Virus record (IMG/VR): IMGVR_UViG_3300007276_000003
Coordinates: 1-61,021 of that record
Reading direction: 5' to 3' (one strand)
Length of the DNA: 61,021 nucleotides
Source: a virus
The notes beneath the pieces are model-generated. The model was not told where the DNA came from and did not search any database. It saw only the letters and a list, made by a program, of their open reading frames with translations. Positions 45,232 to 52,098 of this stretch are shown here, piece after piece. The translations under genes and the position numbers were made by a program. Numbering within the stretch: position 1 is the first letter of the stretch; each line of letters starts with the position of its first letter.

Positions 45232-45482
45232 TAGCCTCTAGTACTTCTATTGTTTTTCTTTCTGTGTAATCTCATTTTACTACCTTTCAAATGAGCACCA
45301 CCAAATGTTAGATTACCACCTGATGAAACTTTTCTTTCACCACCTTCTTTCTTTTTCCAAACTGCAACATCCTTAGGTTTAAAAGTACTTAGGTCAGGTG
45401 TGGTATTTTTTTTAGCATCACCTTTTTTGTATACTTTATTTTCTTTTTTAGTTGTAGTTTTAGTATTACCTCCTTTATCCAT
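45231..45482 (-). CDS. Basic protein, first of the cluster
   Basis: An 83-residue lysine/threonine-rich protein with a central SSGGNLTFGGAHLKGSKMRL stretch. It begins the leftward run of basic genes, downstream of the divergent late-type boxes at 45491-45509. Confidence 0.6.
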   Translation of the reverse strand: MDKGGNTKTTTKKENKVYKKGDAKKNTTPDLSTFKPKDVAVWKKKEGGERKVSSGGNLTFGGAHLKGSKMRLHRKKNNRSTRG

Positions 45483-45490
45483 AATAAATG

Positions 45491-45509
45491 TATCTTTGCT
45501 ACAAAGATA
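45491..45509. promoter_or_regulatory. Divergent late-type boxes forming a palindrome
   Basis: TATCTTTG, a 3-base spacer, and CAAAGATA: a perfect 8-bp inverted repeat. It supplies a -7 box in each direction, for the winged-helix-like gene to the right and the basic-protein operon to the left. It could also be an operator bound by a dimer. Confidence 0.5.
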
Positions 45510-45523
45510 TTAAATTTAATTCA

Positions 45524-45952
45524 ATGGTTGATTACCTTAAATATTGGAGGGTAGTTCGTTATTTCATCAAGGCTAAGTATGGATTAAGCCAAGCTGATTT
45601 AGACATTATACTGTTTCTTCGTTCCGAAAAATATTTTTCAAAAGATGACTTTGACGAGTTCAATGAACTTGTTAGTTGGGATAAAAATAGATTTGAGAAT
45701 CTTCGCAAAGAAGGTTGGATAGATTCTTTTAGGAAACGTAAAGGTAAACGGAAAGCATTATACCAATTATCATATAAAGCACAGAGGGTAGTTACCTCTA
45801 TATATAAAAAACTAGAGGGTGAAGAGATACCTGAAAGTAAATCTTCTAACCCTCTATTTCTAAAAAATGTTTCCTATAATGATAAGGTTTATAGGAACTA
45901 CATTAAAAAACTAAACAAGTCTATTCGACAACAACAACATCTCTCTCAGTAA
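45524..45952 (+). CDS. Winged-helix DNA-binding protein, possible transcription regulator
   Basis: A 142-residue protein from ATG 45524 (an upstream ATG at 45488 lies before the promoter box). Residues about 22-100 fit a MarR-like winged helix: YGLSQADLDIILFLRSE, a second helix, WDKNRFENLRKEGWIDSF as recognition helix, and a basic wing (RKRKGKRKALYQL). It is the only rightward gene inside the 44-kb leftward block and ends tail-to-tail with groES, overlapping by 32 bases. A late-gene regulator is an attractive inference. Confidence 0.65.
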   Translation: MVDYLKYWRVVRYFIKAKYGLSQADLDIILFLRSEKYFSKDDFDEFNELVSWDKNRFENLRKEGWIDSFRKRKGKRKALYQLSYKAQRVVTSIYKKLEGEEIPESKSSNPLFLKNVSYNDKVYRNYIKKLNKSIRQQQHLSQ

Positions 45953-46178
45953 TTACAGTATATAAAATATCCTGAATCATCATAGAGTATCCTGCACGAG
46001 AATCATAATAGATGGTGTCGTTTGGTTCTATATTATTTACATCAGTACCTGATGCATTAACAGTTCCTTTCCTGTATCTAATATTATCTACATCGTCTGC
46101 AGACAATAAAATACCTGATTCTGTTTTAACCTCTTCCTTTACCGGAGTCAGTAGTATGTACTTTCCTATTGGCTTCAT
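45921..46178 (-). CDS. groES: Co-chaperonin GroES (Cpn10)
   Basis: An 85-residue protein: PIGKYILLTPVKEEVKTESG at the N-terminus, a mobile-loop hydrophobic triplet in ESGILLS, then KGTVNASG, a GDTIYY-like segment (PNDTIYYD), and a final beta-strand ending in VVVE. It should cap the GroEL ring. It is shorter than the usual 95-97 residues, losing some roof-loop sequence. Encoded 145 bases downstream of groEL. Confidence 0.8.
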   Translation of the reverse strand: MKPIGKYILLTPVKEEVKTESGILLSADDVDNIRYRKGTVNASGTDVNNIEPNDTIYYDSRAGYSMMIQDILYTVITERDVVVVE

Positions 46179-46308
46179 AATATTTTTCGCTTTCGGTTTG
46201 GTTGAGGTTCTTAACGTAGTAACCTTCTTTCTTTAAAAGTCTAATAGCTTTTTGAATTTCTTCTTCCTTCATTCGGAAGTGGTGAAATATTTGATTATCT
46301 ATTGGCAT
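46126..46308 (-). CDS. Small protein between groES and groEL
   Basis: A 60-residue protein; a start at MKEEEIQKA (46272) is also possible. A helix KEEEIQKAIRLLKKEGY is followed by VKNLNQ and a charged tail overlapping groES by 53 bases. No family recognised. Cotranscribed with the chaperonin genes. Confidence 0.5.
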   Translation of the reverse strand: MPIDNQIFHHFRMKEEEIQKAIRLLKKEGYYVKNLNQTESEKYYEANRKVHTTDSGKGRG

Positions 46309-46323
46309 TGTATTAGTATTAAA

Positions 46324-47904
46324 TTAATTATTATCTTCATAAGTTCGTGCCATTGTTATAATAGCATTAGTTGATAGCAATGTTATTGCAACCGATACTG
46401 CATTCTGAAGTGCTGACCTTGTAACTTTCAATGGGTCTATAATACCCATCTCATACATATCACCATACTCATCATTCTTTACGTCATACCCTGCGTTAGC
46501 AGGGTCGGTTATTTTAAATTCGTATCCTTCATAATCTTTACCTGCATTTTTCCAAATTTGTTTTAATGGAGATTGTAAAGCTTGTTTTAGAATTTGTTTA
46601 GATACCGTAGAATCATCCAACTCCATTGATTCTCTTAATAAAGCAAGACCACCTCCGGGAATAATACCTTCTTCTAAGGCTGAACGTACTGCACAGACTG
46701 CATCATCAACACGGTCATACAGTTCCTTCTGTTCCAAATCTGTGTTACCCCCGACAAAGATGACCCCTACACCACCTTTGAGAGAGGCAATCCTGCTAAG
46801 TATAAATTCCTTGTCTTCTTTTTTAGTTGCATTTTTATGAGCATCTTGAAGTTCCTTAATTCTATTTTTAATTTCTTCTGAATCTTTGGTATTTTTTATG
46901 ATGACAGATGAGTCACGACCAACTATCACCTTGGAGCAATGACCCAAATCGTTTACTGTCATCAATGACAAATCATCTCCTGTCTTCTCACTAAAGTAAG
47001 TAGCACCCACACTAACTGCAATATCTTGCATTAGTTCGTGTTGCTTGTATCCAAAGTTTGGTGGAGGAACCACACAAATCTTTAGACTGTTCTTCATTAC
47101 ATTAGCTGCAAGAGTATTGACTACGTTAGTAGACGTTGGTGCAATAATTAAAAGCTTTTTGTTTTCCTGTATAACAGGTTTTAAAACTGCTTCTATATTT
47201 AAAATGTTTTCTATTGGAGCATCACTAACTAATATGTGACAGTCTTCCAATATACATTCATCTTTCTTTTGGTTGTTTACAAACAATGGACTTAGGTATC
47301 CTCTGTCTACTTTTAATCCATTTGTATAATCATAATATGTTTCTGAAGTTTCAGATTTGTCAACTGCTACGATACCGTGCTTTCCTACCTTCTTATAAAC
47401 CTCAGCAATAATAGAACCGAGCACCTCATCATTATTTGCTGATATTGTGGCTACGTCTTTCAACACCTTAGTAGAAACTTTCTTGGCTTTAGCCTTCAGG
47501 TTAGAAACAATCAGATTGGTATCCTCTACCAAATCTCTCAAGACTTGAGTTTTGTTTTCTTTAATATACTCTGTTCCTGCTTCAACTAATGCTTCAGTTA
47601 AAACAATTGCAGTTGTAGTTCCATCACCGGCATTAGATGCAGTACGTTCTGCAGCCTCTTTCATAATACGAACTGCTAAGTGTTCTGTTGGGTCTAGCAA
47701 CGAAACAGACTTAGCAACTGTCACTCCATCTTTGGTGACTGTTATTCCGTGTGTGTGTTGTGGTGATTCTATTAATACAGTTTGACCTGATGGTCCAAGT
47801 GTGGACTTAACTGCTTTGGCTATTTTTTCGATTCCTTTGAAAAGCTTATCTCTGCCCTCTTGGTCGAACAATAGATTCTTAGGGGTGTATCCTAGTTCTG
47901 ACAT
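46324..47904 (-). CDS. groL: Chaperonin GroEL (Cpn60)
   Basis: A 526-residue group I chaperonin. TLGPSGQTV (about 35-43) and NAGDGTTTAIVL with GDGTT at 93-97 are the ATP-binding signatures. RVDDAVCAVRSALEEGIIPGGG is the conserved second equatorial signature, with the catalytic aspartate. It is close to the usual 540 length but lacks the GGM tail, ending in an acidic EDNN. First gene of the leftward late block. It would fold phage structural proteins with the phage GroES. Confidence 0.95.
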   Translation of the reverse strand: MSELGYTPKNLLFDQEGRDKLFKGIEKIAKAVKSTLGPSGQTVLIESPQHTHGITVTKDGVTVAKSVSLLDPTEHLAVRIMKEAAERTASNAGDGTTTAIVLTEALVEAGTEYIKENKTQVLRDLVEDTNLIVSNLKAKAKKVSTKVLKDVATISANNDEVLGSIIAEVYKKVGKHGIVAVDKSETSETYYDYTNGLKVDRGYLSPLFVNNQKKDECILEDCHILVSDAPIENILNIEAVLKPVIQENKKLLIIAPTSTNVVNTLAANVMKNSLKICVVPPPNFGYKQHELMQDIAVSVGATYFSEKTGDDLSLMTVNDLGHCSKVIVGRDSSVIIKNTKDSEEIKNRIKELQDAHKNATKKEDKEFILSRIASLKGGVGVIFVGGNTDLEQKELYDRVDDAVCAVRSALEEGIIPGGGLALLRESMELDDSTVSKQILKQALQSPLKQIWKNAGKDYEGYEFKITDPANAGYDVKNDEYGDMYEMGIIDPLKVTRSALQNAVSVAITLLSTNAIITMARTYEDNN

Positions 47905-47926
47905 ATTATAATAAATTTAATTTAGT

Positions 47927-47934
47927 CAAAGATA
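47927..47934 (-). promoter_or_regulatory. Late-type -7 box upstream of groEL
   Basis: Read leftward, GTATCTTTGA lies 22 bases before the groEL ATG. There is no TTTG at the usual -33 spacing. Confidence 0.45.
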
Positions 47935-48010
47935 CGAATTTATTTTATCTTAGCACTATCACTCTTTATGTTTAACTTTCGTCTAATTCCGTTTTATTGT
48001 TCTCTATATA

Positions 48011-48032
48011 GTAGTAGTAGTAGTAGTAGTAG
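48011..48032. repeat. GTA trinucleotide repeat
   Basis: Seven GTA units in a row plus one G, in noncoding DNA between groEL and the iteron cluster. Confidence 0.9.
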
Positions 48033-48066
48033 AAATAAAATTAACCCTTGTAATTTTGGATTTAAA

Positions 48067-48147
48067 ATCGACATAATCGACATAGTATTGATTATCAATA
48101 AGTTAGCTTTTAATAATCGACATATAATTGTCATAGAAACGACATAA
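48067..48147 (+). promoter_or_regulatory. CGACATA iteron cluster with IHF-like site, copy 1
   Basis: ATCGACATA occurs at 48067-48075, 48076-48084 and 48116-48124, with ACGACATAA at 48139-48147. Between them TTGATTATCAA (48088-48098) is an inverted repeat that runs into TATCAATAAGTTA, a full match to the IHF consensus WATCAANNNNTTR. A related cluster lies at 57558-57627. Candidate origin or control region. Confidence 0.6.
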
Positions 48148-48177
48148 GTAAAAAAAATAATATTAATATTGACATAT

Positions 48178-48251
48178 GCACCTATAGCTTAATTGGATAA
48201 AGCAACTGCCTTCTAAGCAGTAGAGTCTAGGTTCGAGTCCTAGTAGGTGTA
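48178..48251 (+). tRNA. tRNA-Arg (anticodon UCU)
   Basis: A complete cloverleaf: acceptor arms 48178-48184 and 48244-48250 (7 bp, first pair G-U), D stem GCTT/AAGC, anticodon stem 48205-48209/48217-48221 with TCT at 48212-48214, T arm CTAGG/CCTAG with loop TTCGAGT, discriminator A. No CCA is encoded. It reads AGA and AGG, frequent arginine codons in this AT-rich genome. Confidence 0.95.
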
Positions 48252-48252
48252 C

Positions 48253-48281
48253 AAAAAAAAAGAGGAACACTAAGTTCCTCT
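48253..48281 (-). terminator. Rho-independent terminator
   Basis: On the minus strand an 8-bp stem (48274-48281 with 48261-48268, 5-base loop) precedes eight T residues (nine with the last stem pair). It ends transcription from the 48309-48509 gene and lies just beyond the tRNA. Confidence 0.85.
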
Positions 48282-48308
48282 CCTTCCAATCAATCAAATC
48301 AAAATCAA

Positions 48309-48509
48309 CTACATTCTGTAGAAGTTCTTTCGACCTTCTGCAAGGTCAATACCGTCTGCATACATATCTACTTTCTTTGCTCTTCGCATAGACTTGCGTA
48401 GCATAGCTGCTTGTTCTATTCCTGAGATACCATCGGGTCTGTCATTAATGAGTCTACCTTTCTCAACTCTTAATCCACCCATACTTTGAAATTTCATATT
48501 CATTTTCAT
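48309..48509 (-). CDS. Small basic hypothetical protein
   Basis: A 66-residue protein starting at 48509 (MKMNMKFQS); a farther ATG at 48536 lies inside the promoter box and is less likely. Middle segment GISGIEQAAMLRKSMRRAKK is amphipathic and basic. It has its own promoter box and terminator, isolated between the two divergent blocks. No family is recognised. Confidence 0.65.
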   Translation of the reverse strand: MKMNMKFQSMGGLRVEKGRLINDRPDGISGIEQAAMLRKSMRRAKKVDMYADGIDLAEGRKNFYRM

Positions 48510-48525
48510 ATCTATTGCTTTTGAA

Positions 48526-48533
48526 CAAAGATA
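48526..48533 (-). promoter_or_regulatory. Late-type -7 box
   Basis: Read leftward, GTATCTTTGT lies 16 bases before the chosen start of the 48309-48509 gene. Confidence 0.45.
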
Positions 48534-48536
48534 CAA

Positions 48537-48942
48537 AAATTTTTTAGATGTCTATAGTATTTAGGTTATATGACGTTGTACGCAATGTACCCCCTATCCG
48601 AAAGTGATATTTTTTTTGTCTGACAATTTGATTTTGAAATCTGCCGTTGGACTTTTTTAGCTTTTTTCTAGCAGGGTAGTACTGCTAACCTGTTAGCTAT
48701 TGTGATGTTGACAGGACTGCCTACCTGCAGTCCTTTCATCTGTCGTTATCCTGTCCTTATCTGACCTTCCCCTACCCCCACACCCCCACATCCCCAACTA
48801 AACTTCAATCAAACAGAGAGAGATTGAAGGTAGCCTCAGCAGGGTTGTAAGATTGGGTAAACAATTCAACGTAATTTAGACTGATGTAACTTACTGATAC
48901 TCAGCGAGTTTAAAACTAAAATGAAAAAAAACTAAAAAAATG
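48537..48942. other. Noncoding structured region between the divergent blocks
   Basis: About 400 bases with no credible gene. It is richer in G+C than its surroundings and carries hairpins: 48669-48674/48682-48687, 48684-48688/48693-48697 (mutually exclusive with the first), and an 8-bp perfect stem at 48713-48720/48727-48734. A C-rich run follows at 48769-48795. The region ends at the first early promoter. It may be an origin, a noncoding RNA or an early control element. Confidence 0.6.
48769..48795 (-). other. Predicted G-quadruplex motif
   Basis: On the minus strand four G tracts of 4, 5, 5 and 4 are separated by loops of 4, 3 and 2 bases. This is a strong canonical quadruplex pattern and is exceptional in an AT-rich genome. 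Confidence 0.75.
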
Positions 48943-48973
48943 TTTGGTAGTTAAAAGAATTAGACTAAATTTG
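48943..48973 (+). promoter_or_regulatory. Early promoter, Bacteroidetes type
   Basis: TTTG at 48943-48946, 19 bases, then TAAATTTG at 48966-48973, matching the Bacteroidetes primary-sigma consensus TTTG-N19/20-TAnnTTTG. It lies 30 bases before the ardC-like gene. Confidence 0.8.
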
Positions 48974-49003
48974 TACCTGAATTATTAATTAAATATATAT
49001 CAA

Positions 49004-49936
49004 ATGAAAAATCAAAATGACATTTACTCTAGGATTAATGACCTAGTAATCGAGGGACTAACCAAGGAAGGTATGCAATGGTTCAAGCCTTGGAAAGGTG
49101 GACAAGAGAACGCACCTTTTAACCTGCACACTAAGAGATATTACAACGGGTTTAACATCTTTATGTTGAACTTTGTAATGAGAAGCGAAGGTTACGAGCA
49201 TAACCAATGGATGACCTTTAAGCAAATCTCTGAGAAGGGTGGCAAGGTTATCAAAGGTAGCAAGTCAACAGAAGTTTACTTTTGGCAGATAGGTTACTTC
49301 GACAACAAGACAGGTAAATTTGTTCCTGCTAAACTTATCAAGACTATTAATGTTTCAGAGCAATTTGAAGGTAAGGATAGATACAGAAAAACATTTTCTG
49401 TAAGGTTTTACAAAGTGTTCAACGTAGCACAGACTGAAGGCATTGAGCCAATGGTTAAAGAAGAGGTTGTAACTGATGTAGTTAATGAGCCTAATGAAGT
49501 TGCTGAGGCTCTAGTAAAAAGCTATGTAGAAAAGCAAAACGGATTTAAGATTATGCACAGAGAGAACTCTGCATACTACTCACCTACTAGAGATATAGTT
49601 AATATGCCAATGCTAGAAACATTTGTTGATGCTGATAGCTACTACAAGACTTTGTTTCACGAGTTAGCACATAGTACAGGTCACAAGTCAAGATTGAATC
49701 GTAAGTCAATGACTGAGATTTCACATTGGGGTGACAATACCTATGCTAAGGAAGAGTTAGTTGCTGAGATTAGTTCTTGGTACTTAGTCGGTCTGTTAGG
49801 ACTTAATCCACAGGACAATGAAGTTAACTCTCAAGCCTATATCAAAGGGTGGTGCAAGAGTCTTAAAGATAAGCCTAGCGAATGTGTGTTTGCTATGCAA
49901 CAAGCAACCAAGGTTGTAGACTACCTTCAGCAGTAG
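49004..49936 (+). CDS. ArdC-like antirestriction protein with zincin domain
   Basis: A 310-residue protein. Residues about 1-130 match the ArdC N-terminal ssDNA-binding domain (MQWFKPWKGG, HTKRYYNGFNIFML, QWMTFKQISEKGGKV, KSTEVYFW). Residues about 190-310 are the zincin-like part with HELAHSTGHKSR, HELAH at 219-223. ArdC proteins protect incoming DNA from restriction. As the first gene after the strongest early promoter it is probably expressed at once on entry. The DNA-protection role is known for the family and inferred here. Confidence 0.9.
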   Translation: MKNQNDIYSRINDLVIEGLTKEGMQWFKPWKGGQENAPFNLHTKRYYNGFNIFMLNFVMRSEGYEHNQWMTFKQISEKGGKVIKGSKSTEVYFWQIGYFDNKTGKFVPAKLIKTINVSEQFEGKDRYRKTFSVRFYKVFNVAQTEGIEPMVKEEVVTDVVNEPNEVAEALVKSYVEKQNGFKIMHRENSAYYSPTRDIVNMPMLETFVDADSYYKTLFHELAHSTGHKSRLNRKSMTEISHWGDNTYAKEELVAEISSWYLVGLLGLNPQDNEVNSQAYIKGWCKSLKDKPSECVFAMQQATKVVDYLQQ

Positions 49937-49952
49937 TCTTAACCGACACCAA

Positions 49953-49990
49953 CACCAACCTCACTTCAGCAACGGAGTGGGGATTTGGTG
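49953..49990 (+). ncRNA. Two-tier leader hairpin, copy 1
   Basis: Outer stem CACCAA (49953-49958) with TTGGTG (49985-49990), inner stem 49959-49965 with 49976-49982 (7 bp, one U-G pair), a 2-base bulge AT on the 3' side, 10-base loop. It is followed by AACAATTATTAATTAAAT before the 50024 start. No T tract, so not a terminator. A matching element lies at 51805-51844. Confidence 0.6.
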
Positions 49991-50023
49991 GTAGATAACA
50001 ATTATTAATTAAATCAATTTAAA

Positions 50024-51172
50024 ATGACAAAATCAAATTTAACATTCCAAGATATAGATTGGAAAAACCATTCTGCTCTTGGTGAGCAGGGTGTTCAAGG
50101 TACGTTGACCATTGGTCAATATGAACTATCAGTTGTAGCAGGTGAAGGTCTGTATTCAACTGCAGGTAAGGAGAGTTTCTACAAGCCTTGTAGAGCAGGT
50201 TATTATATCTCATTTGAGGTGGCAGTCTTTCAAGATGTTACTGAAGGTGAAGGTCAAGAGTTTACCAATAAGTTTTTCTATGGTGATTTTGAAACCAATG
50301 ATAATGTTTTAGGATGGCAAAGTAAGTGGCAAATCAATAACCTAATCAAACGCATTGAGGACTCATTGAAGACTGTTAAAATAGACTTCAATAATTCATA
50401 TGAACAAGAAGAGGTTACTGATGAGTTCAAAGAGAAATGGGTAGACATAGAGCCATTGGATACCAACAACAATCTTAAAACTATAAAAGAAATAGCTGAG
50501 TCAGGTAAAAAGATTAACCAAGAACAAGACCTTAAATATCAAGAATTTGTTAATGCAGGTTGGACTGAGGGTGATAATCTAAAGCTAGAAAAAGATTGGA
50601 GAGAAACAGAACATAGTTTTATAATAGGTGACACTAAGTATATTATTACTGTTCATAGTGAAGATGTTTATGTTAAAGTTAAATTCCTCAAGTACAAGAA
50701 TAGTTATGATGTTGAAACACCATATTTAAAATGGGTATGGACTTCACCTACTGATGCTTATGGTAGTGGTTGGAGAAGTTCTAAGAACGGCAAGTATACT
50801 AGCTATTCAATTGTTGGTAGTGAAAGACAATACTCAGCCAAAGGATTACTTAAAAAGGTTGCTGAGGTAAACAAAGAAAGCCAATGGAACTTTGATGCAT
50901 ACATCAAACAAAGACAAGCATTTAACAAGGCTAAGGAGTTGTTGCAAGAGAAGTATCCAAAAGCAACTGTAAAGAAAGGTTATACAAGATATGACCACAC
51001 CTTCAGAAAGATAGACTTAGTGTTTAAATCAGGAAGTACCTTACATTTTTATGTATGTGACTATGGAGATACTCTGCTTAAATTAGATAAGGTTATCGAC
51101 ACACAAAAATTAACCTATGACAATTGGGAAGGTTGGGCAGACAGATTTAATAATCAAAAAGGAAAAGTATGA
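50024..51172 (+). CDS. Hypothetical early protein
   Basis: A 382-residue soluble protein with tryptophan- and tyrosine-rich halves. Residues 1-110 and 185-290 each look like beta-rich domains, the C-terminal part is alpha/beta. No motif recognised. It follows a structured leader and overlaps the transglycosylase start by four bases, so expression is coupled. Confidence 0.65.
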   Translation: MTKSNLTFQDIDWKNHSALGEQGVQGTLTIGQYELSVVAGEGLYSTAGKESFYKPCRAGYYISFEVAVFQDVTEGEGQEFTNKFFYGDFETNDNVLGWQSKWQINNLIKRIEDSLKTVKIDFNNSYEQEEVTDEFKEKWVDIEPLDTNNNLKTIKEIAESGKKINQEQDLKYQEFVNAGWTEGDNLKLEKDWRETEHSFIIGDTKYIITVHSEDVYVKVKFLKYKNSYDVETPYLKWVWTSPTDAYGSGWRSSKNGKYTSYSIVGSERQYSAKGLLKKVAEVNKESQWNFDAYIKQRQAFNKAKELLQEKYPKATVKKGYTRYDHTFRKIDLVFKSGSTLHFYVCDYGDTLLKLDKVIDTQKLTYDNWEGWADRFNNQKGKV

Positions 51173-51723
51173 AGACAGTAGTAGCTAAACTAATCCTTGG
51201 AGTTCCTGTAACTCTAGGGATTGGTATGGCTTTCGGATTGAAAGACCATACCCCTGTGAGTGAGCAGAAACAAATCATAGAACAAGTCGTAGATAGTCTA
51301 GAGCAAACAAAGGATACCATACCTATAATTAAATACAGGACTCTGAATTGGGATGACTTTTTAGAAACTATAATATGGGTAGAAAGCAGAGGTCAAGACT
51401 CAGCATATAATCCTGAAGAAAATGCAGTAGGAGTTTTACAAATCAGACCGATTATGGTTAGAGAAGTAAACAGAGTTTTAAGAAAGCATAAGTCTGATTT
51501 AAGATTTACTTTGGAAGATAGATGGGACAGACAAAAGTCAATTGATATGTTTGAAATAATGGCTGAAGAAGTTTACTGTTGTATCGGTATATCATTTAGA
51601 GAGTATTGTGAAGTCGTTGCAAGAAAATGGAATGGTGGTGGTCGTGGTCACAAAAAGAAAGCCACGTTAGAATATTGGCAGAGGATAGAAAATAAAATGA
51701 ATCAAATAAATTTGGAATTGTAA
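51169..51723 (+). CDS. Membrane-anchored lytic transglycosylase-like protein
   Basis: A 184-residue protein. Residues 3-24 are a signal anchor, then a linker, then a lysozyme-like domain: WVESRGQDSAYNP with Glu72 as the likely catalytic acid, AVGVLQIRP (the GLMQI-type motif), and ARKWNGGGRGHKKKATLEYW near the end, as in SLT enzymes. It should cut peptidoglycan glycan strands at the outer face of the inner membrane. It is encoded with early genes, not with the lysis cassette. Confidence 0.8.
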   Translation: MKTVVAKLILGVPVTLGIGMAFGLKDHTPVSEQKQIIEQVVDSLEQTKDTIPIIKYRTLNWDDFLETIIWVESRGQDSAYNPEENAVGVLQIRPIMVREVNRVLRKHKSDLRFTLEDRWDRQKSIDMFEIMAEEVYCCIGISFREYCEVVARKWNGGGRGHKKKATLEYWQRIENKMNQINLEL

Positions 51724-51742
51724 AAGATTTAGACTATATTTG
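51711..51742 (+). promoter_or_regulatory. Early promoter, Bacteroidetes type
   Basis: TTTG at 51711-51714, 20 bases, TATATTTG at 51735-51742. It overlaps the end of the transglycosylase gene and drives a structured leader of about 125 bases before 51875. Confidence 0.75.
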
Positions 51743-51804
51743 TACCAAGTTATTAAGAAACACTAGGTAATAATTAATAATTCATTGTGGGTGACCTAGC
51801 ATCC

Positions 51805-51844
51805 CCACCAAGCTGACCTTGAGATAGTGGTCGGCTTTTGGTGG
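51805..51844 (+). ncRNA. Two-tier leader hairpin, copy 2
   Basis: Outer stem CCACCAA (51805-51811) with TTGGTGG (51838-51844), inner stem GCTGACC (51812-51818) with GGTCGGC (51829-51835), a 2-base bulge TT on the 3' side and a 10-base loop. Followed, as in copy 1, by AACAATTATTAATTAAAT. An upstream pair (CTAGGT near 51763, ACCTAG near 51794) may add another stem. Confidence 0.65.
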
Positions 51845-51874
51845 TGAAAACAATTATTAATTAAATTAAATCAA

Positions 51875-52096
51875 ATGAAAAAATCAATTTTAATTATTCA
51901 AAAGAGTCTAATGACTTTAACCTCATTGTTCGTGTGGACAATGATAGTCCGATTATTAATTCACATTTTAACGAATGATATAACCTTGTCTGTAGCAAGT
52001 GTTGTGTCCTTTACTATTGTTAGTTTGTTTGTAGGTTTCTTAATCTATGCATCAGCTAGTTTATTGTTAGAAGTGTTAAAATCTAAAGAACTTTAA
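51875..52096 (+). CDS. Small two-span membrane protein
   Basis: A 73-residue protein with hydrophobic spans at about residues 12-32 and 40-66. Its early position after the transglycosylase and structured leader is unusual. It could be an antiholin, a superinfection-exclusion factor or a host membrane modulator; the sequence does not decide. Confidence 0.65.
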   Translation: MKKSILIIQKSLMTLTSLFVWTMIVRLLIHILTNDITLSVASVVSFTIVSLFVGFLIYASASLLLEVLKSKEL

Positions 52097-52098
52097 TT

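Noticed and set aside
48062-48150. CRISPR-like array from the CGACATA repeats
   Set aside because: Units are 7-9 bases with uneven spacing, no spacers and no cas genes.
48178-48251. tRNA as an integration (attB/attP) site
   Set aside because: No integrase or recombinase gene and no repeated tRNA 3' end were seen.
49953-49990. Hairpin as a terminator of the ArdC-like gene
   Set aside because: No T tract follows, and the matching hairpin at 51805-51844 lies in a promoter leader.
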